Origin: Rallus limicola
Lineage: Eukaryota; Chordata; Aves; Gruiformes; Rallidae
Assembly: GCA_022605955.1 (NCBI GenBank)
Contig: JAKCOZ010000001.1
Coordinates: 16,856,146 to 16,920,145, forward strand
Length of the DNA: 64,000 nucleotides
Direction of reading: 5' to 3'
The notes below the pieces were generated by a model, which did not search any database, was not told the DNA's origin, and saw only the letters and a program-made list of their open reading frames with translations. The position numbers and the translations under genes are program-made. Of the stretch, positions 49,601-60,657 are shown piece by piece. The first letter of the stretch is position 1; the number at the start of each line of letters is the position of its first letter.

Positions 49601-52600
49601 TTATTTTTCTCTGCTTCCTCACAGCTACTCCAGAGGAGCTCTGCAGGCCCAGACCAAAGGGTTCTAGGGATGGAGGGATTTGGGGGTGGAAGGCAGAGGG
49701 GACAGGCATCAGAATAGCAAGACCAAGCACAAGTGCATTGAGGAGATGTGTGTGTAAGAGGCAGATTAAGAAAAGTCTGGGATAATGCCAGACAAGCTTG
49801 AAGAGGGCTGGCAGCATTGGTAATGTGGGAACTCAGTCTCTAACCCTACAATCCAAATACCAAAATCATCATGTGGTACAAAGTTCCTAGCTTCTTAAAG
49901 CTTTCCTACACTTGTCCAAAGATAGAAGCCAACCCCTTGACCTCTAACCTTCCTCCATCCTTGGGCCTCCTTCTTTATGAAAGGCCCGTGAACCCCATGA
50001 CTCCACTCCCCCACTGACTGATAATGGTGTTTCAAGTGCTCAACCCCACACTGATTTTAGGACTTCCTGCTTTCCTTTGCAGCAGAACAGACAGGTTGAT
50101 GGACACTTCAACCAGTAGACTGTGGTACCTCATCTGTGCAACCCCCAGCTGTGGTGGTGTTATGAACAGGAGGTTTAACCTGTTCAGCACAAATTATCTA
50201 TTAGGCATGCCAAATGGACTCTGAAACCTATCACAGCTCAAAGGCATTGTGTTTTTTAATAATACAATGTTTTAGATATTATATAAAATCATAATAAAGG
50301 CCCACTTTGATCAGCTTGATCAGCCATGGAAGGGATGCAGCTCCCACTTCCAGAATCCTGGCTAACTTTTCACAGCAACTCCCCCGTTCTCTCTCATTTT
50401 GCAGAAGCATCCCGGCCGTTCTTGCCAGCAGCTATAGCAAGCACTTGTGTTATTGTGATCATTGTGACTCTCTTCCTTATTAACTTCCGGACCCTGAAAT
50501 GGTAAATGAAAATCAAGTTTTCCTCTCTGTTCCCCTCCTATACTTTATGTGTCTTCTCAAAACCATGGCTATTTTTCACTTGGTGTAATTCAGATTGACT
50601 TAAAGGTATGGTTTATAGCCCAACCTTTTGAGGCTGACATTTGCCTGGGGAGATATATATCACGGCGGAAGATACCGGTTCACCACCGTCATCATATTGT
50701 GCCACCCTCCCGTGACCTTGTGCCATGCCCTGGCTGAATCCAAAACAGCTGCCTCAACACTTTTGTTGTCTATGGGTTAGAATGGCATTACCTGTCAGGG
50801 ATGCACCAAAACTGACTCTTAAAAAGCAGGCCACTGGGCTGAGCACTCCCTCAGCAGGGAGGACGAAGCAACCTTAGGTACCACTACATTCTTGCTTTGT
50901 TAAACACTCTGGCAAGGGCTCAGGCAGGGCACGGTGACATTCAGTCTGCAGTCAAAATGAGTACAGTTCTTCTTCTCCCTGGTGTGTGCAGTCCTGAAGT
51001 GTCTCATCACACTCTGGTAAACATCTACATGATACTTAAAAGATCTGTTTGCCAGTCCTTCTACCCAGGCACTGTTGTTATGCAGGACTGAAAGTACCTC
51101 ACTAGGTTACTCTGTGCAATAATATGGAGAGTGATGTGTCAGCATGGCAAGGTCAGAAATACCCTCAGATTTTCTCACCTCAGGACAGGGGCAGAGAAAC
51201 AGGATGCTGATGTTTGTGGTAGGGAGCAGGGAGAAACTTTCCCAGGGACAAGGCAGAAGAGGCTGCTATGGTTCTTCTGTAAGGAAAGAAGAAAGATATG
51301 GAAGAAATGGAATATGGAAGAAAGATGGGTATTGAGAAAGTTGCTGGTCATAATAGAAGGGCGAGGAAGTGTTAGCTATATGGCATAGAGAGAGATAAAA
51401 AGTCCTCCTTTCACCACAGAGTATAATTAACCTGAGGGAATTGGGTGGAAGATAATGCTGAGGTAAGATCCAAGGAAGGATTAGACATGCATGAATAAAA
51501 ATAGCATCTGCAGTGATGTAAGGTAGTTTATATGCAAGAACTAGCAAATTCTGATGCTTCAGAGAGTACACTGATTGCCTCCAGAGGTCAGGAGGGTTTT
51601 TCCTCAGAGCATCCCACACCAAAGCTTCAGCAACGAACTGACAGGATCAGCCGGCCTCTCTGAGGAACTGAGGAGCAGATCAGATCACTTCATGCTGCCT
51701 CAGGATGACAACATACTCTATTCCAGTAAAGTAGAGGCCACTGGGCTGGTGCAAGGCATGCTCAGATGGCTTGCATGGCCCGTGTGTCCTACTTATGCCA
51801 CACAGTGTCCTGCTAACAGGACAGACAGACAGCTGTGGCACAGCTTTACCTGCAATGGTACCATTCAGGCCACATGGTCCTCTGAGTCATTGTAGTAGCA
51901 ACAAAGGAAAGACAGGGCAACTCACAGCAGCTAAAGCTTGGAAAGGAGGGAGACCTGTCCAGCCTGTCATCAGAACAAAGGGCTAAGGGGCCAGGTGGAG
52001 AAGTTAAGGTGACTGGTCAAGGCAGGGAAGAAACCAGTGAGCTGCTAGTTGTGCTCCCCTTGAGAGAAAGCTGAGGGGAGTGTACTGCCAGGTTTAACTG
52101 CCTCATCTCTAGACATCTCATCCTTCAGCTACTGCATTTTAGTCCACTGAAGTGCATAAAGAGCCCTCAGCCTTGTATTTGACCTCTCCCCATGCCAGGG
52201 TAGTACCTGTGAGCTGTGCTGCTCTATCCTCACCACAGTGCCCGGATCAGACCCTGCTTCATTCCTCCTTCTCATGTTCTTTTTTCAAGGTTTAAGAAGA
52301 TCCTGAAGATTCATATCCCAGACCCCGAGAAGTTCTTTCCCCCACTTGTTTCAGTTCATGGAGGTGACATTCAGGTATGGGACTGGGGATGGAGCCACAT
52401 GGCTATGAGGGAGAAATGAGGGAAAGGAGGATCCAACTGCACATGTCTAAGAAAAATAGCTGATTGCTGGACCTACATGTGCACACACAACACATGTGCC
52501 TGTAACACCAGCTGCCACGTTCTCTGCTCAAGTTTTATTTTCTAACCTTCTAAAACCTGACACTCGGCTGAGGCATCTCTAATTACAGAACTGAGAAACG

Positions 52601-54503
52601 GCAAACTACGCAAACCTCAGCACAAGGGACCTCAGATCTCCTTCCACTCCACTTCTGCCCCTCCCTGCCTGCCTTAGGCTGCCCAGCTCTTCCCCAGAGC
52701 TACCACTTCGATCCCCTCCTCCTGGATGTGAGCCTTTCCTCTGCTCCTAATGTGAATTGCCATTATGCTGGTTGGCACTTAGCTGGTTTCTGCATACTCA
52801 TTCTCCTTCCCTTTTTCTCCAGGCTCACTTTTTCCCTTCCCATACTCTCTCCTTGAGTATAGGCAGCTGCAAGGAGACACCATCCTGTGCAATACTGAAG
52901 GGAGTGTTAGATGCAAGATGTGGGAGGTGATCTCAAGGGACATATCACTTTAGGAAGGGGGGAAACAAATGGCAGAGGATCCAGAGGACAGCAAAGTTTT
53001 GGGAAAGCATAAGTGCAAAAAGCCTTAGAAAGCTACAGGGGAAGAGTGTGTAGTAGGGGGTGAAGGTGTGCAACAGGCCCTGGAGACACTTTCTCAGTGC
53101 AGAAAGAAATAGAAAATCTGGCTTTACTGGCCATAACGAGAGTTAAGTTGGATGTTATCAAAACTGGTTTATTTTTAAGGAGAACGATGCACTGCAGGAT
53201 ATCACTCCTGGTAAGTGTGAAAATCTAGGCAAGAGGGGCCTGGAAGAGCACTTCAGACAAGAAATCTGCATAGGGCTACATAGATTTATCAGAAACTGGT
53301 TCAGCACTTAGGAGTAGATTGCATGAGATGCATCTCAGTACTGCTTTTCGCGCTTCCACCTTCACTTCATCTTGTAAATTTTTTTCTTCCTTTAATTCTC
53401 CATCTTCTGTTCCCCCCTCCAGAAATCACAAAACATAGGCTTGCAAGATTTGCTCACGGTTTCAAAGTGACAGAAAGATATACTGTCTCTGAAAATCCTG
53501 CAGATGAGACATCATGAATGTGAATTTCACTCCCCACTACCTCCAGCAACTCTTGCTTGGATGGAGAAATGGTCATTTGGTTGCTGTGGGTACTCAAGAG
53601 AAGAAACCTTTGGTTTCTCACTGAGAGTTATACTCGGGATGTAACAATCTCTCTCCTCTGTTTCTTCCTCATCAGAAATGGCTCTCATCCCCATTCTCCA
53701 CATCTTCCTACTGTGTGAACAGCATAACCCCAGAGATCTCCATACTTGAGGTGATGCAGAAGAATGACCATGAATCCCAGTTTCTGCTATCCAAGGGAAC
53801 CCTGACTCCTGATCCTCCCTTAGAAACCAGTGGGCACTCTGTATCCAGCTGCTTCACCAACCAAGGCTACTTCTTCTTCCACCTTCCCAACTCCTTTGAG
53901 ATCGAGCCCTGTCAGGTCTACTTCACCTATGAGCCTTTCACCCAGGAGGGCAGTGGCAATGAGGATGGCGAGTCTTACCACGGTCTCCCCTCCCCGGACC
54001 TCTGCACACTGACAGAGAACATGCCCATGTTGTCCCACAATTTCCTTCACTGTATCAAAGCGACTGAGGGCTTCCAAAACAGCTCCTTCATGGAAGAGAC
54101 AGGAGGTGAAGCCCAGCAGGCCATAGCTATATCTGGGGCTCTTCAGCCAAATGAGGGCACCTCACCCACACCAGTTCTGAAACAAGGTGAGAAGGTGATA
54201 GACAAAACAGATTTACAATCTGCTGAGGCCTTTTGCCAGCTAGACACTGACTTTCCTGACCCACCAGACCTGAATGACAGCGATACTATCAATGTAATGG
54301 AGGAGAGTGGAAAGATGGGTACTCCGCCTGGCCCCTGTACACCAGCAGCATGTGCTACCTCTTCTTTCTCTCAGGATCCACCTTTAAGGCAAAGCCAGGA
54401 GGAGGATCCATGCAGAACAGCCTTCTCCAGCCAGGTCCTAAACACTGGTGCCTACCTTTCTCTGAGGGACCTCCAAAGCCAGTACAGTCATTGCTCTGTC
54501 TAG
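43519..54503 (+). CDS. IL2RB: IL2RB, interleukin-2/15 receptor beta chain (one exon unresolved)
   Basis: This type I cytokine receptor chain joins the common gamma chain to signal IL-2 and IL-15 through JAK1/JAK3 and STAT5 in T and NK cells. Recognised coding exons are 43503-43600 (ATG 43519, signal peptide), 43923-44049 (start of domain D1), 47905-48056 and 48467-48638 (domain D2 with WSDWS), 50405-50501 (transmembrane), 52290-52374 (Box 1 region) and 53676-54503 (cytoplasmic tail). All phases fit except at the gap 44049-47905, where the second half of D1 should lie. Tail motifs TNQGYFFFHLP (Shc-site tyrosine of human Y338), CQVYFTYEP and the distal NTGAYLSL (human NTDAYLSL, a STAT5 site) identify the gene. 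The seven exons encode about 513 residues; one missing exon of about 60 codons would bring it near the human 551. Confidence 0.94.
43601..43922. other. IL2RB intron
   Basis: GT-AG intron of 322 bp ending TCTCTGCTGGCAG. Confidence 0.85.
43923..44049 (+). CDS. IL2RB: IL2RB exon for start of receptor domain D1
   Basis: It encodes GPSSLTCSYDSRAALFCDW and on to FGFSH. The spacing of the first cysteine pair (LTCSYDSR...FCDW) matches human FTCFYNSR...SCVW. The likely donor is CACAG|GTGGGT, giving phase 2. The frame also stays open past the donor to a TAG at 44129. Confidence 0.88.
44050..47904. other. IL2RB intron(s); should contain an unrecognised D1 exon
   Basis: Human IL2RB has one exon of about 60 codons here, with WNQTCEL near its start. 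I tried the acceptors with pyrimidine tracts in this span and found no candidate that keeps phase and carries the W/C pattern. The AT-rich block at 46050-46960 lies here. Confidence 0.5.
47905..48056 (+). CDS. IL2RB: IL2RB exon, D2 first half
   Basis: It enters in phase 1 and encodes KLRPPGNLHVV...YNLTWSLNISSHYL...YQVRYR...SWE. It corresponds to human LRLMAPISLQVV...CNISWEISQASHYF. There are two sequons, NLT and NIS. The donor GAG|GTGAGT is in phase 0. Confidence 0.93.
48057..48466. other. IL2RB intron
   Basis: GT-AG intron of 410 bp; nothing recognised inside. Confidence 0.9.
48467..48638 (+). CDS. IL2RB: IL2RB exon, D2 second half with WSDWS box
   Basis: It encodes EARNFTIMQDQMWVMFERL, then YEAAVRARP and GVWSDWSETV. 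The WSxWS box is the hallmark of type I cytokine receptors (WSPWS in human). 57 codons plus one base; the donor is ACC|GTAAGG. Confidence 0.95.
48639..50404. other. IL2RB intron
   Basis: GT-AG intron of 1766 bp ending CTCTCATTTTGCAG. No repeats recognised. Confidence 0.9.
50405..50501 (+). CDS. IL2RB: IL2RB transmembrane exon
   Basis: 97 bp encoding FLPAAIASTCVIVIIVTLFL followed by INFRTLK, a single membrane helix with a positive cytoplasmic edge. It ends in phase 2 at TG|GTAAAT. Confidence 0.92.
50502..52289. other. IL2RB intron
   Basis: GT-AG intron of 1788 bp ending TTTTTTCAAG. Nothing recognised inside. Confidence 0.9.
52290..52374 (+). CDS. IL2RB: IL2RB juxtamembrane (Box 1) exon
   Basis: It completes Trp and encodes FKKILKIHIPDPEKFFPPL and VHGGDIQ, against human WLKKVLKCNTPDPSKFF...HGGDVQ. 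This is the Box 1 region bound by JAK1. The donor CAG|GTATGG is in phase 0. Confidence 0.96.
52375..53675. other. IL2RB last intron, with possible cryptic exons
   Basis: GT-AG intron of 1301 bp. It contains two exon-like segments, 53180-53210 and 53423-53517, described separately. Confidence 0.8.
53180..53517 (+). other. IL2RB: Possible alternative IL2RB tail exons (53180-53210 and 53423-53517)
   Basis: The first segment is 31 bp, between TTTTTAAG and G|GTAAGT. The second follows one of the strongest acceptors in the window, a long pyrimidine tract ending CCCCCCTCCAG at 53422. Spliced after the phase-0 Box 1 exon, the two would add 41 residues, starting ENDALQDITP, then a TGA at 53515-53517. 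Such a product would keep Box 1 but lose the normal tail. No transcript evidence is available. Confidence 0.3.
53676..54503 (+). CDS. IL2RB: IL2RB last coding exon (cytoplasmic tail)
   Basis: 275 codons plus stop. It starts KWLSSPF and continues TPEISILEVM as in human. It carries CFTNQGYFFFHLP, CQVYFTYEPF and the distal NTGAYLSLRDLQ. The tail in between is acidic, Ser/Thr-rich and poorly conserved, as in other species. Confidence 0.96.
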   Translation, partial: KWLSSPFSTSSYCVNSITPEISILEVMQKNDHESQFLLSKGTLTPDPPLETSGHSVSSCFTNQGYFFFHLPNSFEIEPCQVYFTYEPFTQEGSGNEDGESYHGLPSPDLCTLTENMPMLSHNFLHCIKATEGFQNSSFMEETGGEAQQAIAISGALQPNEGTSPTPVLKQGEKVIDKTDLQSAEAFCQLDTDFPDPPDLNDSDTINVMEESGKMGTPPGPCTPAACATSSFSQDPPLRQSQEEDPCRTAFSSQVLNTGAYLSLRDLQSQYSHCSV

Positions 54504-56625
54504 GATGTGCCTGCAGAAAACCACAGGTGGGAAAGGTCTTCTCTGCAAGGAAGGCTAGGTGGACTGATTTTCTATTCATGACGTGAATGTGAATTCAGTA
54601 TCAAACCCACTGAGACTGTTCTTTATTGAGGCTGGAGAACACAGTTACTCTAGAGGGCTCCAAAACCAGGATGGCTACATGGATAGCACTCCTTCCCAAG
54701 GTAAAGTGTTAGTAAAACAGACCACTGGAAATGAGAAGTCATTTTGCATGGAGAGCTGGACTAATAGATAGTAAAGCCACACATGGATAATGATAAAGGC
54801 TCTTCAGTGGCTACACAGCTAATGGAGACATAGAAGACTTGATTCTTAGGCATACAGGCAAGCAAGGACTCACCTTCATAACTGAACCTGTTTCTGTTAT
54901 TACTGGATCAAAATGTCATAGAAACCCCTTCCCACACTGCTCAAGTGCCATCCTGAACCTCACCAGCTTGTTTTTGACCTTCTCAGCTCCCAGTAGGAGG
55001 CTGTGCCAGCACTTCCATGCTTTGCATCTTGGTATAAAATAGCACTCAGCTTTGAGGCTGAGCACGCACATGGTTCATTTGCCTTATCCCAGCTGAAAGA
55101 CCTCTAATGGGAGAAGAAACTCCTAAAGAGGTGGATATAGGATTTTGCACAAGGGACAGTAGCACTGCCAGTCAGTGCTGGGGCCAATAATGAAATGGCT
55201 GAAAATACCTCCTCCTGACTAAGGGTGTAATGGATTCTCTGATGTCCCCACTTCACGTTTTAATCAGAGATAACATTCTGAACTACTTGGTCCAACTTTA
55301 GACTCAAGTCTCTAAGGTCCTCTCAGAGCCACAACTGTGTCAGCTGTGTAAGCAGTGCAGTGCAAAAAGAAATCCCCATTGTTGGGTTAAAAATACTGGG
55401 GAAATCCCCCCCCTCCTCCCCCTTCTTTCCCCCAGGTCTGATGATGGCAGTGAAAAGAACGCACACGATTTCCCATTCTTGCTGCGCTATTTTTCATGAA
55501 ATCGAAAGCCTCTCTGCCCTGCTGGCAAAAGACAGTTATTTGACTGTGATAAGCTGATTGCAGAATAGTTCATCCCACATCCTGTATTAGTGGAAAACAT
55601 CGCAACGGTGCTGCCTATTCCTTCCATTGCTCAAAGGAAACCAGTGCCTAATTAGCAGCAAAGATATGGTGAATGAGTCCAGAAAACTAACCCACAAATC
55701 AGCACCTTTGCTGAAAAGAAAAACCTCATTCCACTCACAAAGAATGAGGATAGCAAAAACTACGGGGTGTTGGGATTTTTTTGTTTATTTGTTTTCACTC
55801 TGCATTTGCTGATCTAAGTTGAGAAAAAGTAGCACACCAAAGAAGAACAGTGGCGAGGCAAAGGAAGACAAACTGTTCTGGCTACATCCATCCTTGCATT
55901 CAACATCTGTACTTTCTGTATGCTTTCTTGCTATATTTCTGGACTATTCAGCAGTGGGAAAATACCAACCCTGTGCTAAAAATCTTTCTTCAAAGAGTTT
56001 TTTTTTTATCAAAAAGGTCAAGGATATCAAACTTCTTGGTACTTCTGTCACCCCTGTGAGTATCACCCAGAACTAATTCTTCCCTACCTCTGTCTGTACT
56101 AGTGTCGAGCTTCCCTTTTGTCGTGGTCCCACAGTTACCTGACCTTGCATTATGCAGTCTGAATATCATTATGAGTGCCAGCTATGGGCTCACCCACTGG
56201 CTTGAATTTCACCTCAAAAGAGCTGCTCAAAGGAGTTGAGCCTGCCTGTAGCTGAGAGGACTGAGGGAGCTGTAACTCTCCTCTCATCAGCTTCGTCACC
56301 ACCTGCATCAAGATGCGGACTGCTCCATTGTCTCAGGGAGATAGCAGGTGAAGAAGATCCCATAGCTTCCCAGATAGGGAAGACAAGGCTTGCTCAGCTG
56401 TTTGTTGTACTTCAGGAATTTTCCCAGACGGAGTTAAAAAAGAGACCCTTGCCCCTGATGGGCTATTTGCTATCCTATATAAGCCAAGCACCCCAGTTGT
56501 ACTGATGGTTATCCTGTCCCAATATAGGTCTTCATAAGCTTTTCAATTATTCTTGCTGCTAAGATGAGTACAAGGGAAAAAAAAAAAAGCCTCTTTGTAA
56601 ATAAAAGAAATATTAATGAATCTAC
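54504..56625 (+). other. IL2RB: Probable IL2RB 3'UTR
   Basis: Non-coding sequence after the stop. The first AATAAA on this strand is at 56600-56605, giving a 3'UTR of about 2.1 kb; a long 3'UTR is also usual in mammalian IL2RB. An earlier non-canonical end is possible. Confidence 0.4.
56600..56605 (+). terminator. IL2RB: Poly(A) signal AATAAA, possible IL2RB 3' end
   Basis: It is the first canonical hexamer found after the IL2RB stop; T/GT-rich sequence follows from about 56628. Confidence 0.4.
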
Positions 56626-59600
56626 ATTGGTTTTTCTGTCCTTTGGTGGAGGTGTGTGGGTGGATTAACAGGTTTTCTAAGTAGGCAACTGGGCAAAGCT
56701 TTGCTCTGACCCATACACCTTTAGTTCTCCTTGCTACTCCCTTCTCCAAGGGACTCAGACACCAAAACCATAAAATAAAGTTGGAAGGGATCCTGCGACA
56801 AGCCCCTGAGGACCATCCTGCTGGCTCAGTATTTCCTCCCCCCACCCCTTGTGAAAATGCTGACAGCTTTCAAGCTGGCAAGATGTTAGTACTGCATTCA
56901 CAGCCATGCTGGGTGTGAATGTGTGACACACTGCGGCAGGAAGTGCTCAACATCAGATCTAGTGATAACTGGACCTTTCTTCCAGGAAGACAAGGTCATG
57001 TGGTCTCATATGTGAGTAACCCAGGTTGTGAATACCAAAGACAGAACGCCCTCAGTGATCCGGGGCCCTTTCTCTGCTGGGTTGCCACCAGCACTTTGGA
57101 AATGTCATGTGAGGAGCGGTACCCTCTCAAGCTGATGCAAACACTCTGTGTGGTTCGTGAAACCTCAGAAATATGCTATGACAGTATCCATCAGTACCAT
57201 AGACAAACCAAAGCTGAACACCAGCACTGTGTGGAAAATACTGAGCTAACAGCCACAGGCACAGTCCTCTCTTTATCTTTAGCCCAGAGGCAGCAAAGAT
57301 AGCCGTCACCTCTCTCCTCCTCTCTCTTTCCAAGATACCTTGTTTGTAAATAGGCAACACCGCTCTCATCCCCCTCCAACATCCCTTCATTATTTTTTTT
57401 TTACTGTGGATAAGCATAAAGTCAAGGGTACTTGCAGCAAAGGAATTCCTCTGAAGTCAAATCTGATCAAGGTTTTGGGTCCTTGGTTGATTCAAAAGCC
57501 TGCGGTGATAGATGTGGTATGCTCGCTTAGATAGATCAGATTGAGATTCTATATTTTTTTGTTCTGCTGAAAACACCAGAGAAGGAGGATGCCTCTTTCC
57601 AGGAAAGTTGGATACAAAAAAGTAAGGTCTCTGGCACTGGGAAATACCCTCAGCTGGCTTCTGACACTTGGTGGCAAGCCCTCATAGCATAAGCTTGGGA
57701 AAACCATATACAAATAATTATCTGCCTAAAGATTCAGTTAGTCTCCTGTTATCTGGGGAAATTTTGGCTCAGAGGAACTTCAAAGAGTGAAATCTGGTCT
57801 CTTAAATCTCTTGAACACTTCTGAGAGCATTTCTTATTGTCCTCGCATGACTCAGTTTTCCTTATATACAGCAGTGAGTTAGTTGGGATAACCACACTGA
57901 CACATTCCCAGTCAACACCACAGCTTTACATCCACTTTTAACTTTTATCAACTATAATCCACCAAGAGGCAAATACAGCAATAGCTTTTGGTCTTCACAC
58001 AGTCCCAGATCTGAAGTCCTGAACCAGTGGCAGAGCTGAAAGCAGATATCCCTGTCCAGATGCCAAAATGAGCTAAAATGAGCTCAGCCCCAGGTCAATG
58101 CCACTGGCTGGAGCGCAGACCCAGGTCAAGAGTCATCCATGATCCCATCCCTTCCCCCCATTTATTGACAGAATAACTCTATTTACTCTGCTCTATCTGG
58201 ACCGTGGTTGCTTTTTGTGAAAAATAGGGGCAGGTACAGAGCTGTAAGGCTGTAAGCAGAACGTGGTGCCAGGGAGATGGGTGAGGAGGGCCCAGGGCTA
58301 TAAGAGAAGCAGATCCTGCAGGGAGGAGTTAGTGGCAGTGAAACGGAGTGTGGGGAGCCCAGTGCCGGGAGACTGAGCAGTGGGAAGTGCAAGAGGACCA
58401 GATGGAGTGGAGTCTTGCAGGTCAGGACTGAGAGACATTGCGCTTTGCTTTCGTCTGCAGGACCACTGTGGGAACTGGACTTGCTGTCTGCTGCCACCAG
58501 CCCTCTTTCAAGCGATCCACACCTGCCAGCCAGTGTCTGCTCTGTCAGTGTGCTGGGGAACAAACACCCTGCGTTTTGCCTCTCCCCTCAATGGGAGGGT
58601 AGCTAAGAAATACATCAGTTGCTCAGCAACTCTCTGTCCCCCGAGGAGAACAACGTGAGCTATCTGCACCAGCCTCCTGGGTTCTTCTCTGCACAGCTGC
58701 AGGTGCTCCTACCCTGAGTATTTCCAGGCTCCCCTGCTCAGCCTGTGGATCTTCTCCCCCTGAAAGCCTCGGAAACTTCCATTTCAGAAAAGGAAAAAAG
58801 TCATTGTGCGGGGTGTGCTGACCCATCGTGGCAGGACGGTGCAGGACAAAGGCCGAGCTGAAAGGACATGGCATCAGGTTATTGATCACTGACAGACCTT
58901 GAGCTTGGGTAAATAGATGTCCTCCTCTCTCTTCCCATCCAGGCATGTGTGAGCTGGCTTGCGTAGGGGGTGTGGGTCAGGCCTCACAGGCGGCAGCAGG
59001 TTTCAAAGGTAGGTCTGCAGCTCTGGGGGAAACCCCAGTGCCTACCTTAAAATTTTCTAAGAGGCTTTTCTGCTGCTGCTTCCTGCCCTCCTTCCCCCAC
59101 CCCTCTGTCTGTGGTTCGTTGCTTGTGCCTCCTGTTTCTGAAGGGAAGATGTGGTAGCAGAGAAGTGCCTTTGCTCTCCCTCTCCTGGGCTGCCCAGCCT
59201 GGTTCAGTGGGGATGACATCCTTCCCAAAAGTTGCACAGAAACATCACCCACTAGAAGCAAGGGAGGGCAATCTGTGCTGGCCACTTGTACCATGTGCCT
59301 CTCTGGAAGGGTGCATTAGAGCAAGCAAGATGTTCAGCTGAGTGTCTGAGTACTGGCGATGTTCAGCAAGCTGGGTTTAATTTTCTGGAGTGAGTTACCT
59401 GGTGCTTACATTCTGCAAGCACATTTCCACCTTGCAAGGCAGGCTGGAGGGCCCGCTCTCCCCAGTTTGGGAACAAGCCAGGGTATCCTTATGGGTTAAA
59501 ATGGGTGTGAGGCCAACCATCTCCTTCCACATCTGCAAAAAGTCCCTCCCATGCATTCATGCTTGCACAGTCACATGCACCACTGGGTGTGAAGAGAAGT

Positions 59601-60500
59601 CACAGACACAGAGACAGGGCACTGGCATTCCCAAAGGCTCTGTGCCCTCCCATGTGGAGGCATTCACATCCCATTCCTCTCCAGCCACAGAAACCCCAAA
59701 GCCTTTGGGGGAAGCTGTGCACTGTGTGATGGCAGAGGAAAGGAGAAGGCAGGTGGGTGAGATAACCAAGATCAACTTGGCTCTCTTGGGAAATGGCATT
59801 TACCCTAGAGTCTGGCAGAAAGGGAGCAGTCAGGAAGAAGCAAAATAAGAAGTCTGGGATAGATGAAGAGCAAAGGAAGACAGAAGGTGTCCCCTGGCAC
59901 AAGCAGAGGGTGGTGGAGAGATGAATATTGTTCAGGTGCTCTCTCCTCACTAGGTCAGCTAGTAATTCAGTGCCAGCATGGACTTAGCCCTGGGATGCAC
60001 AGTCTGGTGGGAATGGCAAGGTTTGCTTACTTTTAAAGACCAAGAATAAAATGGCACAGCAGGCAAAGTGCAACTCCCAGGCTGTGGCTGTTTTGTGCAA
60101 CTTGTGTGTGTATTTGAGGTCATGAAATTTCGTTTGCATTGGTATCTAGGTCAATGCAATACCAGTTTTAAAACCATTCCCAGCATGGGGGGACAATACG
60201 TTTGTCTCGGGAGAAATTACTTGTTGTACTCATTCGTGATTTCAGCAGAAGCAAAACCCAGGGAATGCCCTTAAAAATTGAGGGATTACCCAGGAGGCAT
60301 AGACAGGACAGTGCCTTGGAAGCCTGTCTCTCACTGTGTTTTACTCACATTTGCACTGAGCAAGTCTTTTATGGTTAGCACACAGATCTCTTGAGATTAT
60401 AGGTCTTGGGAGAGGACCACAGAGATGGCAGAGGACCTCCAGAGACATATGTTAAGGGATGCAGAAAACCCATCCTGATCATGGTGTGCTGTGTCACTAG
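56626..60500. other. IL2RB-TMPRSS6 intergenic sequence
   Basis: No gene recognised. A second AATAAA occurs at about 56774. The TMPRSS6 promoter and any non-coding exon should lie in the right part but cannot be placed. Confidence 0.5.
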
Positions 60501-60657
60501 ATGCCCCCGATGGAGGCCGAGGAACAGGAGGAAGATTCCAACTCCCTCTCAAAGGATGGATCAGAGACTAACTCCCATGACTGCTGCCGCTATGTGCCCC
60601 TTGGGATAGCATTTCTTTTGTTGGCTGGAGCTGCTGCAGCAACCTGGTATTTCCTAG
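60501..60657 (+). CDS. TMPRSS6: TMPRSS6 exon 1 (cytoplasmic tail and membrane anchor)
   Basis: 52 codons plus one base, starting MPPMEAEEQEEDSN and ending in the hydrophobic helix with WYFL. The donor is CTAG|GTAAAA. Confidence 0.85.

Noticed and set aside
56760..56825. CATAAAATAAAGTTGGAAGGGATCCTG, similar to a minus-strand CR1 end
   Set aside because: Only a short, imperfect match without the following CCAACCCC block; too weak to call.
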